Below are positions 25,045 to 35,300 of a stretch of DNA of 64,000 nt, piece after piece (within the stretch, counting starts at the first letter, position 1; each line of letters starts with the position of its first letter). The DNA is from Podaxis mareebaensis (lineage: Eukaryota; Basidiomycota; Agaricomycetes; Agaricales; Agaricaceae): NCBI GenBank assembly GCA_018524725.1, contig JAEUWP010000302.1, forward strand, positions 186,001 through 250,000, given 5' to 3'. The notes under the pieces are model-generated. The model ran no database searches. It saw only the letters and a list, made by a program, of their open reading frames with translations, and was not told where the DNA came from. The translations under genes and the position numbers were made by a program.

Positions 25045-25567
25045 ATGCCATCGAAAAAGAAGCTGGAACGAAACCTCAATGGCCTCCGAAATCGACCCTC
25101 TGCACCACCTGGCCCACCAGAGCATCCATCTGCTTCCAGAAAAGAGCTCAGCCCGGTATCGGCAGCTGGTGAAGGTGCCAGCACAGAAATAGTCACGACC
25201 TCAGGGTCACCCAATGAACCAAAGCAGCCTTGGATAGCTGCGCAGATAGTGATAGTCAGAGGGTCAGCTTCAGAAAGTCATGGAATCAGGATTCAATCAA
25301 ACCTTCTAGTATTGGGGGTGGGCCAAATACCGCTACCGCCAGGCTCCTAAGAGGACCTTTGAAGATGCAAAGGAAGCCGCTTACAAATCATTTGATTCAT
25401 GTCTCGTCAATGTTATCAGACGTTTCATCAACCGCTCATGGAGGTTTATGAGCGCATACCGTATTGGGCTGACAGGAAAAGCTGCTGCTTGGGTTGTTCG
25501 TAAGCAGAAGGGATATCGGGCCGTTTCTCAGCAAGCGATGATGCATCTTGAAGCTCTAGTCTCCTAA
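25045..25567 (+). pseudogene. Broken N-terminal part of a fungal transposon ORF
   Basis: Begins MPSKKKLERNLNGLRNR, a leader I associate with Agaricomycete proteins annotated as DDE superfamily endonucleases. It continues through frame changes to RRFINRSWRFMSAYRIGLTG and KAAAWVVRKQKGYRAVSQQA, then stops at 25565-25567. The first frame ends at about 25350, while the later conserved segment is readable only in another frame from about 25319. At least one frameshift or lost splice is therefore needed. The catalytic DDE part is absent. It sits wholly inside the TIR element and is not functional as it stands. The family link is from memory of such proteins, not a search. Confidence 0.7.
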
Positions 25568-25731
25568 AATAGCCCAGTTTCTATATACATGTGCCGAGAA
25601 TTTCATGAAAAATTTTGGCAGAGGTCAAAAAAGCGTGAGAAAAATACAAATGTTGTGTTTTTCGATGCGTTTCATGAACCGGAGTTCATTGCCAGAAAAT
25701 CTCATAATTTCAACGAGCCAATCTTGAGATA

Positions 25732-25763
25732 CTAAAGTTGTCGAGTTTGCCTGTCCCCTACTA
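25732..25763 (-). repeat. Right terminal inverted repeat
   Basis: Right TIR of the element, followed by TA at 25764-25765. Inverted match to 24707-24738. Confidence 0.78.
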
Positions 25764-26412
25764 TAGCCTACAGGCCATCGTGTAAAATGAAATCAAGGGC
25801 TGCGGAAGCCACGTTTTTCTGGAAGGATACCGAGAATTTGAGGCTCAGAATTAGTATGCGAAGCAACCCACCATGATGGTACGTTTGTTTAGTACCCCTC
25901 TCGGTACCAGCAAGTGTTGGTCGGTTTGGCTTGTGACCCTGCAACGGGGGTGCATGGCTCAGAGACCATAGCATTCCCCAATGGCGACAATCTGTAAGAC
26001 TCCCGGTTCCTTTTTCGTTCTTCACCTAGACAGCGAGGATCCTGAGAAAATACTGATTGAGACAAGCTACCTGCGTTTACTGCTCCCGGAAAAGTTGAGA
26101 ATCGGAGTGGCGTGGATGAATAAGCCTTTTATCAAGGATATCGTCCAACTCTTGCTTTGGAAGGGTGCAAGGAGTGCGATTTTGAATGAGATTTGTACAT
26201 TCTTGACCTAATTAGTGGAAAGCCCCATGCCGTAGAAAGAACAGCGTAGCCTGGCCCTCGCCACCCATGCAATCGGATTCGGACTTCAAAGTGAACCCAA
26301 CCTTGTCTCGGTCAGGTTGGGCGAACTGGAAAAACCTGCGTAGGAATGCTGGATCCCGAAAAGTTGTGCGAGCAACAACTTGGGAAGTAGGGCAGAACAA
26401 TGTCGGAACTGG
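25764..26412. other. Intergenic region with an unidentified ORF
   Basis: About 650 bp between the transposon and the RPC11 stop. A 76 aa frame at 25981-26211 (+) starts MATICKTPGSFFVLHLDSED and has a protein-like mix of charged and aliphatic residues, but no family I recognise. It may be a gene fragment disrupted near the insertion. Another short readable stretch lies at about 25790-25865 (+). I do not call either as a gene. Confidence 0.35.
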
Positions 26413-26936
26413 TCAATTTTCGCGCCACTGGTGAGCACAATTGACACATCTTTGGGCGTATTAGCACTTGGTCGTGGCAGGAGACCAAGTATTACATACC
26501 GATAGACTAAACGTTCTTAAGTCTTGGAACAGCTAGCGACAAGTGGAGACACTCACAGGTGGTCATTGGCTCATCGGCAGAACGGATTTGAAGCTGGTAG
26601 AAATAAGCTCGATCGTGGTTACACTTGTCGCAGGACGCTGGAGGAAACGTAAGTAAGCAGAGCGAGGCGCAGGGCTTGCCGCGTACCTTGTGTCTGGTCG
26701 GCATGTGCCCACATTTCATCTCCTCCAAGTACATCATCGACCTCTTTTCGCTTTAGCCTCGTCCTTGATGTCATCTACGAGCAGGAGGATCAGCATGCAA
26801 GGCTAAGAGAGAACAACGAAAGCGGAACTTGTTTGGAGATAGGAAACTCATAAGGACAGGTATTACAGGCCCATTTGTTGTATCCGGTGTCTGAGGAGAT
26901 GACCAGAAGGTTTGCACAGGTTGGGCAGAAAAGCAT
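26413..26936 (-). CDS. RPC11: RNA polymerase III subunit C11 (RPC10/RPC11), with a 7 nt microexon
   Basis: TFIIS-like subunit for RNA cleavage and termination by RNA polymerase III, in the nucleus. Five exons: 26829-26936, 26687-26774, 26557-26637, 26500-26506 and 26413-26449, total 106 aa, close to the family's usual 108-110. The N-terminal zinc ribbon has MLFCPTC..LLVISS and WACNTCPYEFPISKQ. The linker is RTRLKRKEVDDVLGG. The C-terminal TFIIS-type ribbon has CDKCNH, QIRSADEPMTTFYRCVNC and AHQWREN; the acidic DE of SADE is the catalytic hairpin. The fourth exon is only 7 nt (TCTATCG) yet is needed for the conserved Phe-Tyr-Arg-Cys; both its flanks have normal splice signals (..TTTAG and GTATGT). 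Shares a 103 bp promoter gap with the SPRY gene. Confidence 0.92.
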
Positions 26937-27039
26937 AGATAGGGAAGCGGTTCAAAGGAGAAATTGATGTCCCGTTCATACACTGCCTCCTCCATGTTCC
27001 TTATAATCTCATAGCCATCTCCTCGCTCGCCGCATCCCA
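26937..27039. promoter_or_regulatory. Compact bidirectional promoter, RPC11 / SPRY
   Basis: Only 103 bp separate the two divergent start codons, so both promoters and leaders must be packed here or overlap. No TATA-like element stands out. Confidence 0.45.
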
Positions 27040-28084
27040 ATGCGTCTCCTGAAACGTCTCATGCGGAATACAGACGATGCTGCTGAACATCAGCAGGGCA
27101 CGTCGTCCACTCATCCCGATGCGCCTCCCGAATGGGCCCCAGCACCCGAGGAATCCGTACGCCAGTCCTTATAATATGGCATCTGATGAATCTAATCAAC
27201 TTATTATGCCTTCAACAGTATGCTTTCGGAAAACTTAGGGATGCCCCTGAAGACGAATTTGAAGCAGCAGAGCTGTTCTGCCAGATGAACCCCCCTGACC
27301 CACCTCGTCTTCTCCCATCCGCCGTCGTCGATCGTATACAATCTCTTGGTGGAAGCGCCTGGGGAATCCAGTACCCCTCATCGAACAGGTTCTCTGGTAC
27401 AATCCAGAACAATAGTCACGGTGGCGTTGCCAACGTCAAAGTCAGGACAACACCCAAGTGTCGTGATGTCTGTCTGATGAGCGATCTCCCTATTGTCGCT
27501 GGACTGTACTCCACACATGCAAAGACGGGAGTATACTACGAGGTCAAAATTAACCGTATGAATGGATGTATTGCGATTGGTGCGTTCCGAGGCTACTATA
27601 GGCATGTTCACGGCTAAATTTCTACCTAGGCACTGCCTGCCGTCCGTATCCCGAATATCGCCTCCCAGGTTGGAACAGACTCAGTGCTGGTCTTCACCTT
27701 GATGATTTCCGCAAATTCTTTGAAGATCCCGACGGCGGGCGCGACTACACCTCGGATCTCACCCGTATAAGACCCGGGGACATTATTGGCTGTGGTTATG
27801 AATTTGTCACTGGAACTCTGTTCTACACATATAACGGATATCGCCTTCCGCCTGCATTCACTGGAATATACCTTCCCCGTCGGAACTATGACGTTTTTGC
27901 AGCCATTGGTGTTGAGGGTGAATCCGACCTTGAAGTCAATTTTGGCGGCGACTACTTCCGGTGGAAGGAGGGTAACGAGTGGGCTTGGATGATACAAGGT
28001 CATGTTGGCGGTCATGTTGCAGGGGGGTCCGGACTTGGAGATGTTGATGAAGAATTACCTGCCTACACCTTGATTCACTCCTAG
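27040..28084 (+). CDS. SPRY-domain protein, possible Rsp5/NEDD4 adaptor
   Basis: Three exons. Exon 1 encodes MRLLKRLMRNTDDAAEHQQG then PDAPPEWAPAPEES; an intron with donor GTACGC and acceptor near 27219 joins YAFGKLRDAPEDEFEAAELF. The SPRY core runs from about GVANVKVRT to NFGGDYFRW, with GVYYEVKINRMNG, RPGDIIGCGYE and TLFYTYNGYRLPPAF. The C-terminus ends DEELPAYTLIHS. The LPxY motif there (LPAY) is a variant PY motif of the kind read by WW domains of Rsp5-type ubiquitin ligases, as in yeast Ssh4/Ear1 SPRY adaptors. I see no transmembrane segment, so a soluble relative is likely. The adaptor role is inference; the SPRY fold is well supported. Confidence 0.82.
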
Positions 28085-28457
28085 AGCCTTCTTTCTTCAA
28101 TACCCAATGCATCTTCTACTCAACATCAAGAGTAGATCCATTCATTCAAGTAAGAGATGAGTACTTGAGCTTTTGATGCCTCAAATCGAGCCAAGTAGCT
28201 AGTTGAAGCTCGTTTCCTTGAACACTACGAACGGAAGGTACATTGTACGATACGGCGTGCACCATCACGATCCCATTCCCTCCCGTCGTTCAAAGAAACC
28301 CTGCTTCCATCACTCTCTTAACACCTCACCCGCAACGAGCCCAGCGACGACCACACCAATCCTTTCTGGGTCCACCCCTCCATCTGTTCCGGCATGAATC
28401 AGCGAGGCCCTACCTTGCATCAGGAAATGTCCGCAACGGGAAAAGACCGGCAGCTAC
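28085..28457. other. Convergent 3' intergenic region
   Basis: 373 bp between the SPRY (+) and helicase (-) stop codons. It presumably holds both 3' UTRs. I see nothing else in it. Confidence 0.5.
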
Positions 28458-31400
28458 TCACTCAAGCTTTGAGATATAATTGCCGTCAACTTCGAGATTC
28501 AACTCTGGGCCTTCGTAGCTAGGATTCGGATACAATCAGCACCGGTCACCGCAAGAGTGAGGTGAGGAGAAAGCATTGCGGTACTGACAGGCTGTTGCGA
28601 AGGGCAAATTGGAGATAAGGTTTCCAATAGGAATCTTGTTGGAGGAGTCGAGGATTTCCTATAATTACTAGGAGTTCTTTGGCGCGTGTAATGGCAACAT
28701 TCATTCTACAGATGCCATTTGAGATTTAAGGGTATCCGTGGTGGTAGTTAGCGAGGGAATTAATGAAGGAAATGAGTCAGGAGTAATGCGTGCATCGAGG
28801 TTTGAGAAAGCGTACCTCTTGGGCTCTCGGAATACGCCTAGACCCTTCTGGAAGTCATCCTCCAGGAACCGGGAATTCGAACGAACACAAGAAATGATAA
28901 TGACTCTGTTTTCTCTTCCTTGCCAGTCCTAAACGCAATGATTACGTGGAACAGTCAGCCGTCAGTTCAGTTGTCATGCCAAACGGGGAGCAGAACAAGT
29001 TAAACGATTAATGAATTCTGCATCGCGGGATGATTCAGAAGTCCCGGATCCTGGCACCCAAAATGCGGATCCTCAGCGAGTTACAACGATCTCACCTCAA
29101 CAGTGCCGACATCCACATCTCTCAGATTCTCCTCTCTCAACATTTCTCGGAGTTTCCATACTTGTGCGCGGAACGGCGATATGATGCCGATATTCCTTGC
29201 CTTGAGGGGAGGATCGCATGCATTGGCTTCTTTCATGAGCGATTTTACAACCTTCATCACGACTCCAATTTCGCCTAAATTGTACCAGGTGGATTTCTGG
29301 CTTGGACAAACACCGCGTTTCGGGGAGGTCGCCGATCAATGACTTGTTGGAGTTTAGAGCTTTGACACACGTTTGACGCACCTCATCAATACACTCCTCT
29401 TCGCTTTCACATCCAATTATCCTCACAGGTAATCGACTATCCGGGAGTCCAGACCATGATACCTTGCCAATGTTCGCAAATGGCACCAACGTGTCGTTAT
29501 AGAACAGTGCAGAGGGTGGCATGAGAATGGCAGGATGACTTCGGTAGTTCTTGCGTAGATGTGCGCATGGGCGGAAGTATTCGATTGTGGCAGCTTCGTT
29601 AGCATAGAGTGGACGTTCGAAGAGACGCTCAAGGAGGGACATGTCAAGTTCGGCTTTTCGGGCTTCGTCGGAGGAAACGATTGGACCGACTGGATTTTGA
29701 GGGCAGTGAGGGTGTGTTGGAAAGAGGAGAGAGGAGAGGGGGACATACGTTGATACCGGTCTCCACAGAGGACAAGTTGGGGTTGGGAGAGTTCGGCTTT
29801 GGATTCGGTGGGAGAGTTTGAAACGGGTATTTGAGAATCAGTTGCGACCACGGAGATGGGAACACAAAGTTCGGGTTCTGAGCCTTGGGCGGCCTGCATT
29901 TTTTTTGTGCGTTACCGAATGCCATACTAAAAGTGACATGCCCTACCTCGTCGATGATCAGATGTGTCCAATGTGGCCTAGCAGGGGTCCGTCCTGAATG
30001 TGGATGTATCGAGCTGACAACCTCGTTTTCCATTCTCATGAGGGCACGGTTAGTACACTGTGCTTCTGCCAGTATATTCGCATCCACACAAGAGCAGGCA
30101 ACGACACGGTACTTCATGAGATCTTTGAATGGCGGAATTGAAAATTTGTTCTCGGCAGACGCGTCAATGTCTGTAGACGCCAAACATCAGATCTGAGGTT
30201 AAACTGGGCTGAAGAGGAGAGATACGAACAGCAGAATTGCATAAGTTTGGAGGGGACTTGGTTGATGGTTCGACCTTGGTCGTTCAGGCGGAGCATTTCT
30301 GAAGGTTTGAGCGAGTTTCGGAGACGTAGGACGAGAGTATCCGTGGCCGGATTTGATGGAGCGCATAGAAGGATACAGGCGTCTGGTTGAACAGCAAGGA
30401 TTTGCAACACGGTCTCGACAATGGTTCTGCAAAGGAGCTAGTGGGTGTTATGTCGCAGGCAGACTCAAGGATGCGCCTACCGTGTTTTACCCGTTCCTGC
30501 TGGTCCAGAAATCAGATATGGCACAGGCCATTCTCGAAGGGCGATGGCAGTCACAGCATTCTGACCTGCTGGTTAGATACCAACTTCGCGGGGGGCTGGG
30601 TGGATCCGGACCTTCTGTTCTACATTCAAGTCTTTGTCTCTCCATTTCAATTCGTCAGGGACGGTCCTTGCATCCGTGATCCAGCGTGGTGGAGTGTCCG
30701 TAATGTTCTTGAGATCAGGGAATAACCATTTAGCGACTAAGCTGTCCTCGAGGCCAGCGCTCATTGCACCGTTGAGGTCGGCGACGGCTGCCTCCATTAA
30801 ACAGAATGGGCGCGCATTCACGAGGAAGGATATGTTGAAGGTTAAAGGAAGTTGGAATGGAATATGATTTTCTGTTTGAGCAAGATAGAGTGCAATACCA
30901 ATGAAATAATTCTGTATATATTCCTGAAGCGTGGGCGAGTAGAGGTCTAGCACGCTGAATTTTAGTTGGGAATTGGGTCCAACGTGGGTCATACTCACGA
31001 ACGAGACCTTCCCTCTTCTGTGAGGCAATAACTCGAGCTTCGAAGGCAAGGCCGGTCCCGAAGAACGGCTCCGTGAAGCCATTCTGTGAAGCAATCACTT
31101 GACGCAGTTTAACAAGGTCTCCGGTGTCAAGGCGAGGGTAGTTCTCTCGCAAACCTGGTACGACAAGAGTAAACTCGCACCGTTTCCAGTCTGTGAGTTT
31201 GAGATCCGTGACATTCCAAAGAACGATGTTCGAGCGTTGAGTGCAGAGGTAATCTACTTCGGCCTGTAGGATGGGGTACCAATGTTCATGGTAATGACCA
31301 GCGTCCAGGGGTATGTGTTCATCGGGTATAAATGGCGGTCGCGATAAGAGCTGACTCTCCCGTTTCTCAACGAGATGGGAGAGCAAGAAGGTACTTGAAT

Positions 31401-32047
31401 AGTCAGGTGGTGGGAAAGGAGAAACAGGAGGCAGAGGCTCGAGTTGGTGAATGGCTCTTTGTATATTTCTGAGGGATTGTGGTACGAAAGATGGGGCCTG
31501 CAGATTGATTAGCGCTAGCCATCGGATAATCAGCAGCGGCGTACATATTTGTCCAGTCCGTGATTTCTTGCCTGGGAATTGAAGCTGTGGCAGGCCACTT
31601 GGAGAGTTAAGTTGGCTCACTTACAGGCGTCGGGTTTATTTCAGGAGATTTTCCTTTCGTTTCTGTGGCTCCTTGGTTCTCTTTAGTTTGTGTTTTTCTT
31701 TTATTCGATTTTGTATGCGATCGAGGGGTGAGAAGTTGTTTTGAACTAGTTTCATTGGATTTCTTCGGATCTTTAATGACAATACGGCTGCTTTCTGGAG
31801 GAGGACCGAGTGTGCGGGGAGACCTGAAGCCATGGCGCGGAGCTACACGGTCTTTCCAATAGGGATGAATACTCGAGTCATACTGAGCATCATCTACCTG
31901 GATAGGACTTATCGGTTGAGGATAGAAGAGCTGTTGATGACCATAAGGAGATGTTGGAGGGGCATAAGCCGTCCGCGAGTATGGGGGAGAGTATTGCTCC
32001 ATGTGGGACTGGGGGGAGATTCGGTTGGGTGATTGTTTATGTGCCAT
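28458..32047 (-). CDS. MOV10/SDE3-like superfamily 1 RNA helicase
   Basis: UPF1-like helicase of the group linked to RNA silencing and mRNA turnover. The N-terminus is disordered and Gln/Pro-rich (from MAHKQSPNRISP). A middle domain has FIPDEHIPLDAGHYHEHW, LRENYPRLDTGDLVKLR and FLVNARPFCLMEAAV. The helicase core has ELKWRDKDLNVEQ, Walker A GPAGTGKTR, ILLCAPSNPATDTL, IIDEAAQGSEPE, PQLVLCGDRYQ, HLRKNYRSHPAI, NIGIISPFRAQVWKL, DWQGRENRVIIISCVRSNSR and MNVAITRAKELLVIIGNPRL. The last exon ends DGNYISKLE. At least nine introns. I chose the ATG at 32045-32047; the open frame extends upstream to a possible acceptor near 32190 (VSQLYFERFLGG), so an earlier 5' exon is possible. Divergent from APC1. Confidence 0.87.
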
Positions 32048-32373
32048 CGTCCTCGAGGACAGTTTAACAGCATTCCCTCCAAGAAAGCGCTCAAAATAAA
32101 GTTGGGAAACGTGGCGCAGTGCATACGTAAGATCCTCAGAAGATACAACCTCTTGGGATACACCCAAAGGCTGACGGCAACGTAGGGCAGAACCTGTAAG
32201 GCTATATGATAAGTTGGAGCGTTGAGTTCGCTGTTTATTGCGTTGGATGTTGTGTGAAAATCGAAGCGTTATTCAATATATCATGAGCCTCTAAAGTACA
32301 CAAGGACAAACAGCGCGTCTGTGATCAGCGCGCCTGCAATGATCTGGGTTCCCAAAGGCATGACTCTGCTGCA
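32048..32373. promoter_or_regulatory. Divergent promoter region, helicase / APC1
   Basis: 326 bp between the chosen starts. The left 120 bp are open in the helicase frame and may be exon. The right end contains a 5-codon uORF that overlaps the APC1 start. No named promoter motif is evident. Confidence 0.45.
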
Positions 32374-32377
32374 ATGA
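32360..32377 (+). promoter_or_regulatory. Minimal uORF overlapping the APC1 start (ATGA)
   Basis: ATG ACT CTG CTG CAA TGA encodes five residues. Its stop TGA overlaps the APC1 ATG in the sequence ATGA (32374-32377). If the mRNA includes it, scanning ribosomes would meet this ATG first, and APC1 would depend on leaky scanning or reinitiation. The transcription start is unknown, so its presence in mRNA is not established. Confidence 0.4.
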
Positions 32378-35300
32378 TTCGCCCTGTTACTGTTTCCCTT
32401 CAATCTCTCCACAAATCTTCTGCATTCCAGTTCCTTGAGCAGCACACGCCAACATCCGGCGCATCATCTAATGAATCCAACCTGCTCCAAGCCATCCGCT
32501 CCGTCTTGCGTGGATCAGATACCGAGAATCTCTCAACCATACAGACCACATATCATTACGACACACAGCTTGATGATCGTGAACTAACATGGAATGCAAA
32601 CACTGTCATTCTCAGTCATGGAGGAGTCATTCGCAGGAGATGGACTTTCGACCAGGAAGGGGAGACTATCCAATGGGCTTGCTTGGGCGTGTTAGAGCAA
32701 GTCGAAACACAAAACCCCCGTGATGCCTCCGCATCGGCATCTACATCCACTATATCCTCACCTCAGTCTGGAAAGTCGCCTTCTGAACGACCGACATTTG
32801 GTCCTTTCACACGTGCGCAGGCCGCTTCACAGATTGCGTCTAACCATGCCACCCTCGTACCAGCCATCTTCATCTTTCTCCGTAGTGTTGGGAGGATCAT
32901 TCTTCAAAATGGTGTCGAATACTCCCTCTCTTTGCCATTCATAGTCCGCAAAGCATGGCCTCTGTTTCCGCACGGCGTCATGATCCAACGGGTGCTTGAA
33001 CCCAGTGAATTCCTCGAGGCTGAGTTGACGGGAGAAGCTGTACTTCCTACTATATTCTCCATGACAAGTCCTCTAGCTGAAGCGGCTGCGGTAGGACTGA
33101 CAGCCGGTATTGCGGGAGGATACAGAGATATTCCCGTCACGTTGAAAGATGAAGACGAAAACTCAACGAGACCCCTCAGATCGGTTCCATCTACGGAAAT
33201 GGTTGTCACTGTCACTCGGCAGGGAAAAGATTGCACTGTATACGCTGTTGTCACTGTGGACGTCGAACAGCGAAAGTTGTCGATCTGGCGATATGCGTAC
33301 CTTAAGCCCAAGGATATGCCTGTTCCGCTCACAGAAAGCCGCACACGGGAGTCAAAAAAACGACATTCGATTCCCGGACCAGGAAGTCGACGCACGTCGG
33401 CCATCTACGACGGAGCGGGACGCCTCCATCACCCTTTATCACCCGGTCGTCGGTCACCAGAGGTATCACCTACGCCTGATATTTTCGACGTCCCTCTCCC
33501 CGAAATGCCACCTCTTTCTGCTCTTCCTGGAATGGCACCATCCCTTTCCACTGCAACAACCTTACAATCACTCGTGTCGGGAGGACCATCTCAACGATCC
33601 GCTGCAACCGCCGCAAAGGCGGGGCGGCTTTCCCTGACCAGAAATGATCTCAGCGTGACTATGGATCGTATGGTTCTTGGAGGTCGTGCGGACGCCGACA
33701 TAGAGATCCCTATCGAGCACGGAAGGATGAAAGCGGCATATTGGATGCAAAGAGTGTATAGCCAGGAAATATCTGAAGAAGAGTGAGTACTTTTCTCCTT
33801 GTTGTCTTTTGATACTGATTGACGCAGTGCAAAGTCGTGGCGCGACATAACATTTTCAGCCTTCGACGAACGCTTTGACGGAAGCCAGGAACGTTGTTTG
33901 ATGTCCTTCCAACTCCCGAAATCCCGGCTCGCTCACGTCCTCTCAGTAACCTTTGGAGGAGACAACATGATGAAGGTCGAACCTGTGGCCCAAATCCCCG
34001 CCATTGCCTCGACGTCAATACGGGCCACTCGGGAGTTTGTTTGGGACTTGCTTGTACTTAAACATGATCATCGACTCACACTCCTGACTCATGGTCTCCG
34101 GGAGATCCCTATCGAAGTTAATAGGAACTCCCAGGCTTCTGCTGATGGCTCAGGGATGGATATAGAGATGGACGGAGATGTCAATCCCGTTGTCCACCTC
34201 TCTCGCGCCGGGACATCGTCTGCTACCCTCACTTTTGCAAACGGTCGTAAGGCCCGTCTAGACCTGCCTTTCAGCCCCAAAGATCCGTTGACAATGGAAT
34301 GTCTTGCCGTTCTTGCACAATGTTTGACACCCGAAGCTTCCTTCCTTCTCTACCGTGCCTTTCTAGATCGGTGGAACAACAAAGGACTGTCATCAGTGAA
34401 CGGGATCCAGTTCAGGTGTTTGACGGATGCGATCTACACCGTCTTCCAACTCAAGAACGAACCAATACCACCGCCGACCGGAGCTTGGGAGCAACTGGCA
34501 CAATCGACATCGCACAAACATTTCAAAGAAGATCCTGTATTACGTCAATTGCGCAGGCCCGCTGATGTCCCACCGCCAAAACCAATTCATCCGACTAAAC
34601 GGCCTTCGAAACTCTTGTCACCAATGTTGTATGCACTTCATACGCTCGCCGAATATCTACGCCTTCTTGTTCATCGGTTCGAGGACCTTGTAAAATTGGT
34701 GCCTTTGATTCGTAGAATAGCACTCGAGGTGCGACCTGAGTGGGCGGATTATTGGCAAAGACTTGTTCCAGACCCAGGGGCCGTTTGGCCCGTAACCGCT
34801 GTCTCGCGTGTGTGACCTTGACTTTTTCCATCTCCCTCTTTTTCTGACGTCTTTCATATTCACCTGCAGCGCATCTTGACGATCGAATACCTGTTTGGCC
34901 GCCTGACATTTCCGCCATCTTCTATGGTCGCTTGAGCAATCCCGAATGGAAAGTCCCATGGCACGATACATCCCATATCGCCTCGCGGTTTGGTGTTCCA
35001 GCGTCGTTCGAGTATGGCAGATGGGATCCACTTCATGGTCTACATGACTTGTCGGATCTGTATTCGTATCTCACGGATAGTCAAACGCCTGATGTACGCA
35101 CGAGGGCAGAGCGTGCTATGTTATTGCTCGTCACAAGGCGAGGGACAAAATTCCTTGACTCCTTGCCGCTCGGGATCACGGCACCATTGCGAGAAGCTGC
35201 AAGGACATGTCAGTTGGCACCACCCACGAATTGGCCACTCCATGCCTATATGGCGATTGGCAGAAACGATTTAGCAGCATCGGCAAGTGAGACGGTCGAA

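Larger units (their letters stand above)
24707..25763. mobile_element. TIR DNA transposon remnant with TA target site (Tc1/mariner/pogo-like ends)
   Basis: Terminal inverted repeats of about 32 bp match at 27 of 32 positions: the left begins CAGTAGAGGACAGGCAAAGT and the right, read inward, begins TAGTAGGGGACAGGCAAACT. Each end is flanked by TA (24705-24706 and 25764-25765). CAGT-type ends and a TA duplication are typical of Tc1/mariner and pogo relatives. The interior is 1,057 bp and carries only the damaged N-terminal part of a transposon-encoded protein (25045-25567). No DDE catalytic region was found, so it is a non-autonomous deletion derivative. Divergence between the ends implies an old insertion. 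Confidence 0.78.
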
